Origin: Bacillus inaquosorum KCTC 13429
GTDB taxonomy: Bacteria > Bacillota > Bacilli > Bacillales > Bacillaceae
Length of the DNA: 64,000 nt
Direction: 5' to 3'
Assembly: GCF_000332645.1 (NCBI RefSeq)
Contig: NZ_AMXN01000001.1
Coordinates: 372,001-436,000 of the forward strand
The notes under the pieces were generated by a model. It ran no database searches. It worked only from the letters and a program-made list of their open reading frames with translations, and was not told the DNA's origin. This document shows, one piece after another, positions 42,559-51,659 of the stretch (positions within the stretch are counted from its first letter, which is position 1; every line of letters begins with the position of its first letter). A program made the position numbers and the translations under genes.

Positions 42559-43274
42559 ATGAAGGCACTGATTCCGAAGCAGCACGGCGCATGGGCGATG
42601 CTGCTGATTCCATTTTTACTCGGCATGATCAAGGGAGGTCCCATTTTCTGGCATATTCCGCTATTCCTAGGCTGGCTTTTCCTTTAGCGGTTTATCCTGT
42701 TACGCTCGCCTTAAAAAAGAAACAAATCAAACCCTATCAAAAGTGGATATGTTATTACGGTTTTCCGGCCTGCTGCTGTTTATTTGCCTCTGTCTTTCAT
42801 AAGCCGCCGCTCATCTGGGTTGGCGTTTCTTTATTGCCGCTGTTTCTCATACATATGTATTACGCCCGCCGAAAAAACGAACGAGCGCTAGTGAATGATA
42901 TTGCAGGTGTCTTGTTCTTTTGTTCAGGCGGACTTGCAAGCTGCTGGCTGGGGACTGGAACCCTTGACGGCTGGGCTTGGTTTATTTTCTCTCAATCTGC
43001 TTTATTTTTTATCGGGAGTTCCTTTTATGTGAAGTCGGTGATCCGGGAAAGAAAAAACAGCGCATTTGCATACTGGTCTTGGGGATATCACCTGCTGCTC
43101 CCCTTTTTATCTAGTCTTCTCGGAGCAGGATGGGCATTTCTTGCTTATATCCCAAGCAGTTTGCGGGCATGGTTTTTTCACGGAAGGGATTGGCCTGTGA
43201 AAACGATCGGTATTCTGGAAATCGTAAATGCCTGCTTCTTTTTCGCCGTCATGTGTATGTTTATCACAAGATAA
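42559..43274 (+). pseudogene. ywiC: ywiC, frameshifted membrane-protein gene
   Basis: The ATG at 42559 follows AAAAAAGGAGG and opens the expected YwiC start (MKALIPKQHGAWAMLLIPFL), but the frame stops at TAG 42685–42687 after 42 codons. The rest (PLAVYPVTLALKKKQIKPYQ onward) continues in another frame to 43274. Inserting one TTTA unit into CCTTTAGCGG restores a continuous frame reading ...GWLFLYLAVYPV..., as in B. subtilis YwiC (239 residues, DUF, about six helices). The cause is probably contraction of a TTTA direct repeat. A sequencing error cannot be excluded. Confidence 0.88.
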
Positions 43275-43276
43275 AA

Positions 43277-43304
43277 AACCAAGGACCGCCGGCGGTCCTT
43301 GGTT
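43277..43304. terminator. Bidirectional terminator between ywiC and fnr
   Basis: Perfect 28-bp palindrome, arms AACCAAGGACCGCC / GGCGGTCCTTGGTT, with A and T flanks. Confidence 0.9.
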
Positions 43305-43307
43305 TCT

Positions 43308-44024
43308 TCAGTCAATATTGCAAATCTCCAGCGGACAATTTTCACACTCAATCTCGCATCGCAAATAGTCCCGCTTGTGCAAAATAATTTTTCCGGATTC
43401 TTCTATCGAAATCACCCCTTGTTTGCGGAGATCTCCCAGCATCCGGTTGACACTCTCCCTTGCCGCCGCGCAAAACTTTGCCAAATCCTGATTTGTCAGC
43501 ACAATGTTAATCAGAATACCGTCGCTTCGTTCCACCCCGTAGCTGTTTGATAAGCGGATAAGAGTGGAGTAGAGCGCCCCCTTTTTGCCGTGAAGAAGCA
43601 GATCTCTGATTTTGGACTGAATTTTCCGGAGGTGGGTGCTCATCCATTTCATAAATTCAAATGTCAAAGCACCGTTTTGGGTTAATTCCTTTTCCAGCTT
43701 GCTTTTATTAATGACGAGCACCTCGCCATCCTCTAGCACTTTCGCACTGAGCATATATCTCGGTTCTTCAGTGAAAAGTGTTAATTCCCCGACGATATCG
43801 TTTTTTTGGCAGATTCTAAGCGTCAGGTCTTTTCCGTCAGACGTCAGCTTGCCGATTTCAATGAGTCCTGATTGAATCAGATAAAGCTCTTCTGCATCCA
43901 TTCCTTCTTGAAACAAATACGTGTGTTTTTCCATTTTTCTTTTCGTGCTGATTGATTCCAGCAATTCATGCAGATCGCTGGAAAGAAAGTCACTGTCAGA
44001 TGGTCGAACAGAGAGAAAATTCAT
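43308..44024 (-). CDS. fnr: FNR-type anaerobic transcription regulator
   Basis: Crp/Fnr-family activator of 238 residues, switched by a 4Fe-4S cluster. Unlike E. coli, the cluster ligands are at the C-terminus: the motif CEIECENCPLEIC supplies the cysteines corresponding to C227, C230 and C235 (with D141 in B. subtilis). A cyclic-nucleotide-like beta-roll (about 20–130), a dimer helix and an HTH (TNQDLAKFCAAARESVNRML, about 170–190) are visible. I chose the ATG at 44024 after GAGGTGAGCTC. It follows narK on the same strand. Confidence 0.96.
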   Translation of the reverse strand: MNFLSVRPSDSDFLSSDLHELLESISTKRKMEKHTYLFQEGMDAEELYLIQSGLIEIGKLTSDGKDLTLRICQKNDIVGELTLFTEEPRYMLSAKVLEDGEVLVINKSKLEKELTQNGALTFEFMKWMSTHLRKIQSKIRDLLLHGKKGALYSTLIRLSNSYGVERSDGILINIVLTNQDLAKFCAAARESVNRMLGDLRKQGVISIEESGKIILHKRDYLRCEIECENCPLEICNID

Positions 44025-44123
44025 GAGCTCACCTCGAAGAAAGTCACGTTGCGTATGTCTATTGTAACGTGAATTGATTTGCACCCATCCAGAAAAAACT
44101 AACAATCTTGTGAATGCCCAGTG

Positions 44124-45311
44124 TTAGTTGACGCTCTGACTGTTTCTCTCCGTGTGCGTTTTCATTCTTTCCTGCCAATACATCCATATGACAAGGACAA
44201 AGCTGGCTAACGCAACTTCCGAAAGCGCCATGAAGCCGATCGCATATTGTCCTGTTGCCTGAAACACACTCGTCAAAATCAGCGGAGGGAAAAAACCGCC
44301 TAGTCCGCCCATAGCAGACACAATACCATTGGCGATCCCCGCTTGCTTCGAAAAATAGAAAGGCACCAGTTTAAAAACGGTCCCGTTTCCTATGCCTGAG
44401 CAGACTGCCACCGTTAATGACCCAAACGTATAAAGGCCGATCGTCGGCGAGAACGATAAGATAATGCCTGATAATGTAAGTCCCGCAAAAACGAACATCA
44501 AGATGCGGAGCGGGCTCATTTTATCAGCCAAGAGTCCTCCCACAGGCCTGAGCAGCGTTGATACGGCAATAAATCCAGCCGTCCGCAAACCGGCGTCCGC
44601 AGGATTCAGCCCAAAGTTCTCAACTAGAAAGTTCGGCAGATAGATGGTGAAAGCGACAAAGGCGCCGAACGTAATAAAATAAAACAGGCTCAAAAACCAC
44701 AGTACATGATTTCGGTAAACGGCTTTGATTTGAGTTTTTATGGAAACATTCACTTTCTTCTCATGCCGGTCGCCGAATAATACGTGCAGCAATGCGAAAA
44801 CTGCCAGCAGAACCAGATACATCTGCACAGTTGTTTTCCATCCCGCAGCTTGAGCGATAACCGGCGCGGCAAATGTGGTAATGGCGGTTCCGATGTTTCC
44901 GGCCCCGTAAATACCATTGACGATACCGTGCTTTTCTTTCGGATAATATTTCGGCAGGGATGTCACCCCAATGGAGAATACCGCTCCCCCGATCCCTAAG
45001 AAAAAACCGCCCGCGATTAAATCAAACAGAGAATCCGCGATACTGATCCAAAACACAGGAAATAAAAGCAGGATGAAGCTGATCATGAACATCAGCCTTG
45101 CGCCAAACCTGTTCGTTAAATACCCTAAAGGAATGCGGAGGAGCGACCCGAGGATTACGGGAATCGCTGTCACCAAAGAAATCTCGCCTTTGCTTAAATG
45201 AATATCTAATGTGATTTGGGAAATGAGTGATGAAATCAGCACCCAAACCATAAACCCTGCCACCAAGCTTAATGACTGTAACGATAATTGAATGTGTTGA
45301 CGGTTGATCAT
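44124..45311 (-). CDS. narK: Nitrite extrusion / nitrate transporter
   Basis: Major-facilitator protein of 395 residues with 12 membrane helices; it exports nitrite or exchanges it for nitrate. The nitrate-signature glycine-rich segments (GIYGAGNIGTA near 140 and SAMGGLGGFFPP near 340) are visible. I chose the ATG at 45311 after AAAGGGGC. It is the first gene of narK–fnr, with an FNR box upstream, forming a positive loop with fnr. Confidence 0.95.
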   Translation of the reverse strand: MINRQHIQLSLQSLSLVAGFMVWVLISSLISQITLDIHLSKGEISLVTAIPVILGSLLRIPLGYLTNRFGARLMFMISFILLLFPVFWISIADSLFDLIAGGFFLGIGGAVFSIGVTSLPKYYPKEKHGIVNGIYGAGNIGTAITTFAAPVIAQAAGWKTTVQMYLVLLAVFALLHVLFGDRHEKKVNVSIKTQIKAVYRNHVLWFLSLFYFITFGAFVAFTIYLPNFLVENFGLNPADAGLRTAGFIAVSTLLRPVGGLLADKMSPLRILMFVFAGLTLSGIILSFSPTIGLYTFGSLTVAVCSGIGNGTVFKLVPFYFSKQAGIANGIVSAMGGLGGFFPPLILTSVFQATGQYAIGFMALSEVALASFVLVIWMYWQERMKTHTERNSQSVN

Positions 45312-45348
45312 TTGGCTTGCCCCTTTCAATGATTCAATAATCAGTCTT

Positions 45349-45391
45349 ATCTTACAAAAACTCAGCAAACAGGATTGTGAATTACATCACA
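45349..45391 (-). promoter_or_regulatory. FNR-dependent promoter of narK–fnr
   Basis: A perfect FNR box TGTGA-ATTACA-TCACA (45376–45391) lies 32 bp, centre to centre, from minus-strand TAAGAT (45349–45354). Confidence 0.93.
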
Positions 45392-45403
45392 CGTTTTCCT
45401 CAT

Positions 45404-45437
45404 AAAAAAAGAGCAAAGCCCGCAGGCTTTGCCCTTT
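45404..45437 (-). terminator. Terminator of argS
   Basis: Stem GCAAAGCC / GGCTTTGC with a seven-T run on the minus strand; it lies between argS and the narK promoter. Confidence 0.9.
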
Positions 45438-45444
45438 CTCATCA

Positions 45445-47115
45445 TTACATTTTTTCCGGAGCCGATACGCCGATCAGCTGAAGCGCATTGTTCAGCGTAA
45501 TTTGCGTTGCTTTCATTAAAGCCAGACGCGCACGGCTTTTGTCTTCATTTTCAGGATCGATGACTTTCTCTGCATTGTAGAAGCTGTGCAGAGAAGAAGC
45601 CAAATCATAAATATAGTTTGTGACACGGTGCGGAATTCGTTTTTCCGCCGCTTCCGCCACTGCCTCCGGGAAGCCGCCGATCGTTTTCAGCAGGTCATAT
45701 TCTTTTTCTGATTGAATATGGCTGAAATCAAGATCCGCCGCCGGCTTAAGTCCCTGCTCTTCCCCTTGGCGAAGCATGCTGCAAATACGGGCATGTGCGT
45801 ATTGTGCATAATACACAGGGTTTTCGTTAGATGTTGATACAGCAAGATCTAAGTCAAAATCCATATGCGTATCCGCACTGCGCATCGCAAAGAAGTAACG
45901 CACGGCATCCAAGCCGACTTCTTCAATCAGGTCGCGCATCGTTACCGCTTTACCCGTCCGTTTGCTCATTTTCATTTTCTCGCCGTTTTTGTAAAGGTGA
46001 ACGAGCTGAATGATTTCTACTTCAAGCGTTCCTTTTTCATAGCCAAGCGCTTCGATTGCCGCTTTCATACGCGGGATGTAGCCATGGTGATCGGCGCCCC
46101 AAACGTTGATCAGCTTATCAAAGCCGCGGTCAAGCTTATCCTTATGGTACGCGATATCAGGCAGCAGGTACGTGTACGAGCCGTCCTTCTTGATCAATAC
46201 ACGGTCTTTATCATCGCCGAACGCCGTAGAGCGGAACCAAGTTGCGCCGTCTTCTTCATAGACATGGCCTTTTTCGCGGAGCGCTTCAAGCGCCTTGTCG
46301 ATTTTTCCGTTTTGGTACAGTGAAGTTTCGGAATACCACACATCAAACGGCACACGGAAGTTTTCCAAGTCCTTGCGAAGCTTTTCCAGCTCGTATTTCA
46401 GACCGTAATCACGGAAAAATGCGAGGCGTTCGCTTTCCTCTTCGTTGACGAAACGGTCGCCGTATTCCTCTGCGAGACGCTTTCCGATCGCAATGATATC
46501 CTCGCCGCGGTAGCCGTCCTCCGGCATCGGTTTTTCCAAGCCGAGCGCTTCAAAGTAACGGACTTCCACAGAAAGCGCCAGGTTGTTGATTTGGTTTCCG
46601 GCATCGTTAATGTAGTATTCGCGGCTCACATCGTAACCAGCCTTTGAAAGCACATTGCACAAGGAATCGCCGACAGCCGCACCGCGCGCATGACCGAGGT
46701 GGAGGTCTCCCGTCGGATTCGCTGATACGAATTCTACCTGGACTCGTTCACCGTTTCCGATGTTCGTTTCCCCGTATGCTTCTCCTGCTTCCAATACAGA
46801 CGGAATCAGCTTCGTTAAATATTGATTGTTCATATAGAAATTGATAAAACCCGGGCCAGCGATATCTAGTTTTTCAATCGAAGCCTTTCCTTTATCAAAA
46901 TGAGCGACAATTTCTTCAGCGATTTGGCGCGGCGCTTTTTTTGCGATTCTAGCCAGCTGCATCGCCATATTCGTTGAATAATCGCCGTGTGTTTTATCTT
47001 TCGGTGTTTCTAAAATGACATTGGGAATCTGGCTTTCTTCAGCCAGTCCCGCTTTCAGAACGGCCGCTTTGATTTCTTCTTTAAGCACGTCCTTCATTTG
47101 TTCCGCAATGTTCAT
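45445..47115 (-). CDS. argS: Arginyl-tRNA synthetase
   Basis: Charges tRNA-Arg. The 556-residue class I enzyme has an N-terminal Add1 domain, the HIGH-type motif in [11 protein letters not shown] near residue 130, and KMSKRTG near 370, followed by the DALR anticodon-binding domain. Its ATG overlaps the ywiB stop by 4 bp, so the two are translated together. Confidence 0.97.
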   Translation of the reverse strand: MNIAEQMKDVLKEEIKAAVLKAGLAEESQIPNVILETPKDKTHGDYSTNMAMQLARIAKKAPRQIAEEIVAHFDKGKASIEKLDIAGPGFINFYMNNQYLTKLIPSVLEAGEAYGETNIGNGERVQVEFVSANPTGDLHLGHARGAAVGDSLCNVLSKAGYDVSREYYINDAGNQINNLALSVEVRYFEALGLEKPMPEDGYRGEDIIAIGKRLAEEYGDRFVNEEESERLAFFRDYGLKYELEKLRKDLENFRVPFDVWYSETSLYQNGKIDKALEALREKGHVYEEDGATWFRSTAFGDDKDRVLIKKDGSYTYLLPDIAYHKDKLDRGFDKLINVWGADHHGYIPRMKAAIEALGYEKGTLEVEIIQLVHLYKNGEKMKMSKRTGKAVTMRDLIEEVGLDAVRYFFAMRSADTHMDFDLDLAVSTSNENPVYYAQYAHARICSMLRQGEEQGLKPAADLDFSHIQSEKEYDLLKTIGGFPEAVAEAAEKRIPHRVTNYIYDLASSLHSFYNAEKVIDPENEDKSRARLALMKATQITLNNALQLIGVSAPEKM

Positions 47116-47540
47116 GCGTGAGTTCCTCCCTCATACGTGATCGTCATATTATGTAAATGCTGCTGCTCGTCTCCGACATGCATGTCATATGCGATGCTGA
47201 TACGGCCTTTTTCTTCGCCGAGATCAGATTGAATCGATTTTGTGCTTGTTTTCAGCTCAAGCTCACCAAATGACATTTTATATTTAGCAATTGTGGAAGC
47301 TCCCGTTACGAAACGCTGATTCATTTTGACAGCGCCTGACCTCATGACCAGCACTTCGCCTTCGCTTACTTTCACAATCGTTTTCACTTTGCCTAAGTCG
47401 TGTTCCTCATAATAAGATAGATACACTTTATTTTGTTTTACATAGTAAAATCCGGTGGTGCGGAATTCGATGACTTCCTGGTTTCCGTCATCCTCGATCA
47501 CAGACTTCACATGGAGTGTTATCGGTGTCTCTTGCTTCAT
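47112..47540 (-). CDS. ywiB: YwiB, DUF1934 beta-barrel protein
   Basis: A 142-residue protein of DUF1934, predicted to form a small calycin-like beta-barrel. It has no signal peptide. Function is unknown; the constant link to argS suggests shared transcription rather than a proven role. The ribosome site AAAGGACG lies 9–10 bases before the ATG. Confidence 0.87.
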   Translation of the reverse strand: MKQETPITLHVKSVIEDDGNQEVIEFRTTGFYYVKQNKVYLSYYEEHDLGKVKTIVKVSEGEVLVMRSGAVKMNQRFVTGASTIAKYKMSFGELELKTSTKSIQSDLGEEKGRISIAYDMHVGDEQQHLHNMTITYEGGTHA

Positions 47541-47853
47541 TTTGACACGTCCTTTTCATCATTCCACTTTGACTTGAATAGTATAATCATTCAGTTTGTA
47601 AACTTCAACTGCTTCTATCTTACCATCATTGCTCATCATATTTGAAGATAAACCTCATAAAAAGCATTTCCTTAATAGAAGAGAAAATCATATCACTAAT
47701 TACCTTTAGGAAATGTTACACTTTTCCGAAATCTACCGCTTTCATTTCACATTTTCTTCAAAATATATGTATTGAATTGGTAATTTATTAGTTTTATCAT
47801 AAAAGTACAACATAGATCTGCTAGAAAAAACAAAAAAAAGGGAGGATTCAATT
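47541..47853. other. Non-coding stretch between ywiB and sboA
   Basis: 313 bp of AT-rich DNA holding the divergent ywiB and sboA promoters. The sboA promoter is at 47772–47800. In B. subtilis this region is controlled by AbrB, ResD and Rok; their sites are too degenerate to place here. Confidence 0.65.
47772..47800 (+). promoter_or_regulatory. sboA promoter
   Basis: TTGAAT (47772–47777), a 17-bp spacer and TATCAT (47795–47800), about 50 bp before sboA. Confidence 0.78.
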
Positions 47854-47985
47854 ATGAAAAAAGCTGTTATTGTAGAAAACAAAGGTTGTGCAACATGCTC
47901 GATCGGAGCCGCTTGTCTAGTGGACGGTCCTATCCCTGATTTTGAAATTGCCGGTGCAACAGGTCTATTCGGTCTATGGGGATAA
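47854..47985 (+). CDS. sboA: Subtilosin A precursor
   Basis: A 43-residue precursor of the circular sactipeptide subtilosin A, too short for most gene finders. An 8-residue leader (MKKAVIVE) precedes the 35-residue core beginning NKGCATCSIGAAC. The three core cysteines (positions 4, 7 and 13) are cross-linked to the alpha carbons of Phe31, Thr28 and Phe22, all present, and the core ends are joined head to tail. The sequence equals that of B. subtilis as I remember it. GGGAGG precedes the ATG. A hairpin separates it from albA. Confidence 0.97.
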   Translation: MKKAVIVENKGCATCSIGAACLVDGPIPDFEIAGATGLFGLWG

Positions 47986-48052
47986 GGTTCTCCAAAAAGG
48001 GCATAGTGATTCTACTATGCCCTTTTTAAGTAAATTACAATTTTTAACTTAA
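47942..48052 (+). CDS. sboX: sboX, small overlapping frame (doubtful gene)
   Basis: Overlaps the sboA 3' end in the +2 frame, with a TTG start at 47942 and stop at 48050–48052, giving 36 residues ending STMPFLSKLQFLT. B. subtilis sboX, as I recall, runs to about 50 residues from the same TTG; here a stop follows the shared LQFLT segment. It has no clear ribosome site and reads through the sbo–alb hairpin. It may not be a real gene, in either species. Confidence 0.4.
   Translation: MKLPVQQVYSVYGDKVLQKGHSDSTMPFLSKLQFLT
47994..48027 (+). terminator. Partial terminator between sboA and albA
   Basis: A 14-bp perfect stem AAAAAGGGCATAGT / ACTATGCCCTTTTT with a GATTCT loop and terminal T run, directly after sboA. 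Incomplete termination here explains a high ratio of precursor to modification enzymes; it may also stabilise the short sboA transcript. Confidence 0.88.
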
Positions 48053-48119
48053 ATCTACCTCATGGTTTATACATACACAATCGTTTTTCATTTGAATCAT
48101 ATGTAGAGGGGATGGTATT

Positions 48120-49466
48120 TTGTTTATAGAGCAGATGTTTCCATATATTAATGAAAGTGTAAGAGTTCACCAGCTTCCTGAGGGCGGCGTGTTAGAAATC
48201 GACTACTTGCGCGATAATGTCTCCATTTCTGACTTTGAGTATTTGGATCTTAACAAAACGGCTTACGAGCTTTGCATGCGAATGGATGGGCAAAAAACGG
48301 CTAAACAGATTTTAGCGGAGCAATGCGCAGTGTACGATGAATCACCGGAGGACCATAAGGACTGGTATTACGACATGCTCAACATGCTTCTGAACAAGCA
48401 GGTCATCCAGGTTGGAAATCGGGCCAGCCGCCACACAATCACCACGAGCGGAAGCAATGAATTTCCGATGCCGCTGCACGCCACCTTTGAGCTGACGCAC
48501 CGCTGTAATTTGAAATGCGCTCACTGTTATTTGGAAAGCTCGCCGGAAGCGCTCGGCACCGTGTCGATTGAACAATTCAAGAAAACGGCTGATATGCTGT
48601 TCGACAACGGTGTGTTGACATGCGAAATCACGGGCGGAGAAATTTTTGTCCATCCGAACGCCAATGAGATTCTTGACTATGTATGCAAAAAGTTCAAAAA
48701 GGTTGCTGTCTTAACGAACGGAACACTCATGCGAAAAGAGAGCCTTGAGCTGTTGAAGACTTACAAGCAAAAAATCATCGTCGGCATATCTCTCGATAGT
48801 GTGAATTCCGAGGTCCATGATTCCTTTAGAGGGAGAAAAGGCTCTTTTGCCCAAACTTGTAAAACGATAAAATTGTTGAGTGACCACGGGATATTTGTCA
48901 GAGTCGCCATGTCCGTTTTCGAAAAAAACATGTGGGAAATCCACGATATGGCCCAAAAGGTTCGGGATCTCGGGGCGAAGGCGTTCTCTTACAATTGGGT
49001 TGATGACTTCGGAAGAGGCAGAGATATCGTCCACCCCACAAAAAATGCCGAGCAGCACCGCAAATTTATGGAATACGAGCAAAATATCATTGATGAGTTT
49101 AAAGATCTGATACCGATTATTCCTTATGAGAGAAAACGCGCGGCAAATTGCGGCGCTGGCTGGAAGTCCATCGTGATCAGCCCGTTCGGAGAAGTACGTC
49201 CGTGCGCGCTCTTTCCAAAGGAATTTTCATTGGGAAATATTTTTCATGATTCATATGAAAGCATCTTTAACTCCCCTCTCGTCCATAAACTGTGGCAAGC
49301 GCAGGCGCCGCGATTCAGCGAGCATTGCATGAAAGACAAATGCCCGTTCAGCGGCTATTGCGGAGGCTGTTACTTAAAAGGGCTGAACTCTAACAAATAT
49401 CACCGGAAAAACATTTGCTCCTGGGCGAAAAATGAACAATTAGAAGACGTGGTCCAGCTTATTTAG
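48120..49466 (+). CDS. albA: Subtilosin maturase, radical SAM sactisynthase
   Basis: Forms the three thioether links of subtilosin. The 448 residues have an N-terminal precursor-recognition domain (about 1–105), a radical SAM cluster motif CNLKCAHC (C129, C133, C136), and a C-terminal SPASM region with cysteines in CMKDKCPFSGYCGGC near 405–420 that bind a second 4Fe-4S cluster. The start is a TTG at 48120 after AGAGGGG. It is followed by albB after 12 bp. Confidence 0.97.
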   Translation: MFIEQMFPYINESVRVHQLPEGGVLEIDYLRDNVSISDFEYLDLNKTAYELCMRMDGQKTAKQILAEQCAVYDESPEDHKDWYYDMLNMLLNKQVIQVGNRASRHTITTSGSNEFPMPLHATFELTHRCNLKCAHCYLESSPEALGTVSIEQFKKTADMLFDNGVLTCEITGGEIFVHPNANEILDYVCKKFKKVAVLTNGTLMRKESLELLKTYKQKIIVGISLDSVNSEVHDSFRGRKGSFAQTCKTIKLLSDHGIFVRVAMSVFEKNMWEIHDMAQKVRDLGAKAFSYNWVDDFGRGRDIVHPTKNAEQHRKFMEYEQNIIDEFKDLIPIIPYERKRAANCGAGWKSIVISPFGEVRPCALFPKEFSLGNIFHDSYESIFNSPLVHKLWQAQAPRFSEHCMKDKCPFSGYCGGCYLKGLNSNKYHRKNICSWAKNEQLEDVVQLI

Positions 49467-49478
49467 GAGGGAAACGAT

Positions 49479-49640
49479 TTGTCACCAGCACAAAGAAGAA
49501 TTTTACTGTATATCCTTTCATTTATCTTTGTCATCGGCGCAGTCGTCTATTTTGTCAAAAGCGATTATTTATTTACGCTGATTTTCATTGCCATTGCCAT
49601 TCTTTTCGGGATGCGCGCGCGGAAGGCTGACTCGCGATGA
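49479..49640 (+). CDS. albB: AlbB, small membrane protein of subtilosin immunity
   Basis: A 53-residue protein with two hydrophobic helices (about 8–25 and 29–45) and a basic C-terminus. In B. subtilis it helps AlbC/AlbD in self-protection. The start is a TTG at 49479 after TTAGGAGGG, and its stop overlaps the albC start (ATGA). Confidence 0.92.
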   Translation: MSPAQRRILLYILSFIFVIGAVVYFVKSDYLFTLIFIAIAILFGMRARKADSR

Positions 49641-50356
49641 GCATTTTGGATATACACGATGTCTCCGTTTGGTATGAACGGGACAACGTCATCTTAGAAC
49701 ACGTGGATTTACATTTAGAAAAAGGCGCTGTTTACGGATTGCTTGGGGTAAACGGCGCCGGAAAAACGACACTGATCAATACGCTGACCGGGGTGAACCG
49801 TAATTTCAGCGGGGGCTTTACGCTGTGCGGCATTGAAGCAGAGGCCGGCATGCCGCAGAAAACATCAGATCAGCTGAAGATTCACCGTTACTTCGCCGCC
49901 GATTATCCGCTGCTGTTTACAGAAATTACGGCGAAGGACTATGTGTCTTTCGTTCACTCGCTTTATCAAAAGGATTTTTCAGAACAGCAGTTTACCAGTT
50001 TGGCCGAGGCCTTTCATTTTTCCAAATACACCAACAGGAGAATTGCGGAGCTGTCCTTGGGGAACAGGCAAAAGGTTGTGTTGATGACAGGCTTATTGCT
50101 GCGGGCTCCCCTGTTTATTTTAGATGAGCCGCTCGTCGGTTTGGATGTGGAATCGATAGAAGTCTTTTATCAAAAAATGCGCGAGTACTGTGAGGCAGGC
50201 GGAACCATTCTGTTTTCTTCCCATCTGCTTGATGTCGTGCAGAGATTTTGTGATTATGCGGCCATTCTTCACAACAAACAGATCCAAAAGGTCATCCCGA
50301 TTGGTGAGGAGACCGATCTGCGGCGGGAATTTTTTGAGGTGATCGGCCATGAATAA
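49637..50356 (+). CDS. albC: AlbC, ABC transporter ATPase
   Basis: A 239-residue ATPase that powers subtilosin export or immunity with AlbD. Walker A GVNGAGKT (37–44), signature LSLGNRQK (139–146) and Walker B LFILDEP (159–165) are intact. It overlaps albB by 4 bp and albD by 8 bp. Confidence 0.95.
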   Translation: MSILDIHDVSVWYERDNVILEHVDLHLEKGAVYGLLGVNGAGKTTLINTLTGVNRNFSGGFTLCGIEAEAGMPQKTSDQLKIHRYFAADYPLLFTEITAKDYVSFVHSLYQKDFSEQQFTSLAEAFHFSKYTNRRIAELSLGNRQKVVLMTGLLLRAPLFILDEPLVGLDVESIEVFYQKMREYCEAGGTILFSSHLLDVVQRFCDYAAILHNKQIQKVIPIGEETDLRREFFEVIGHE

Positions 50357-51659
50357 CATATTCCCCATCATGTCTCTGCTGTTCAAACAGCTTTACAGCC
50401 GGCAAGGGAAAAAGGACGCCATTCGCATTGCCGCAGGGCTTGTGATTCTCGCCGTGTTTGAAATCGGGCTGATCCGTCAGGCCGGCATTGACGAATCGGT
50501 GTTGGGAAAAACATATATCATACTCGCGCTTCTTTTGATGAACGCATATATGGTGTTTCTTTCTGTGACATCTCAATGGAAGGAATCTTATATGAAGCTG
50601 AGCTGCCTGCTGCCGATTTCTTCACGGAGCTTTTGGCTCGCCCAGAGTGTCGTTCTGTTTATCGACACCTGTTTGAGAAGAACATTATTCTTTTTTATTT
50701 TACCGCTGTTCTTATTTGGAAACGGAACGCTGTCAGGGGCGCAAACGTTCATTTGGCTTGGCAGATTTTCGTTTTTTACCGTTTACTCAATAATATTCGG
50801 TGTAGTACTAAGCAACCATTTTGTCAAAAAGAAGAACTGGATGTTTCTGCTGCATGCAGCCGTTTTCGCCTGTGTATGCTTCAGTGCCGCTTTTATGCCG
50901 GCCGTTACGATCCCGCTATGTGCGGTTCATATGCTATGGGCGGTGGTCATTGACTTTCCTGTCTTTCTGCAGGCGCCTCCGCAGCAGAGCAAGATGCATT
51001 CTTTTTTGCGGAGATCTGAATTTTCGTTTTACAAAAGGGAATGGAACCGATTTATCTCCTCTAAAGCGATGCTGTTAAATTACGTGGTGATGGCGGCGTT
51101 CAGCGGATTCTTTTCGTTCCAGATGATGAATACCGGCATCTTCAATCAGCAAGTGATTTATATTGTGATTTCCGCCCTTCTGCTGATCTGCTCGCCGATC
51201 GCCCTTTTGTACTCTATTGAAAAAAACGATCGGATGCTGCTCATCACGCTTCCGATTAAACGAAGAACAATGTTTTGGGCGAAATACCGCTTTTATTCAG
51301 GCATATTGGCAGGCGGATTTCTCCTTGTCGCTATCATTGTGGGCTTCATCAGCAGCCGTCCGATTTCAGCTCTCACTTTTGTGCAGTGTATGGAATTGCT
51401 GCTGGCGGGAGCGTTTATCCGGTTAACCGCGGATGAAAAAAGGCCGTCCTTCAGCTGGCAGACGGAACAGCAGCTCTGGAGCGGTTTCTCAAAATACCGG
51501 TCTTATCTATTTTGTCTTCCTCTTTTCTTAGCCACATTAGCCGGCACCGCTGTCTCCTTGGCGGTTATTCCGATTGCCGGGCTGATCATAGTCTATTACC
51601 TGCAAAAACAGGATGGTGGTTTCTTTGATACAAGCAAAAGAGAACGGCTTGGAAGTTAA
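50349..51659 (+). CDS. albD: AlbD, ABC transporter membrane protein
   Basis: A 436-residue polytopic membrane protein (about ten to twelve helices), partner of AlbC in subtilosin export and immunity. It has no motif beyond its hydrophobic pattern and operon position. It overlaps albC by 8 bp and albE by 11 bp, so translation is tightly coupled. Confidence 0.93.
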   Translation: MNNIFPIMSLLFKQLYSRQGKKDAIRIAAGLVILAVFEIGLIRQAGIDESVLGKTYIILALLLMNAYMVFLSVTSQWKESYMKLSCLLPISSRSFWLAQSVVLFIDTCLRRTLFFFILPLFLFGNGTLSGAQTFIWLGRFSFFTVYSIIFGVVLSNHFVKKKNWMFLLHAAVFACVCFSAAFMPAVTIPLCAVHMLWAVVIDFPVFLQAPPQQSKMHSFLRRSEFSFYKREWNRFISSKAMLLNYVVMAAFSGFFSFQMMNTGIFNQQVIYIVISALLLICSPIALLYSIEKNDRMLLITLPIKRRTMFWAKYRFYSGILAGGFLLVAIIVGFISSRPISALTFVQCMELLLAGAFIRLTADEKRPSFSWQTEQQLWSGFSKYRSYLFCLPLFLATLAGTAVSLAVIPIAGLIIVYYLQKQDGGFFDTSKRERLGS

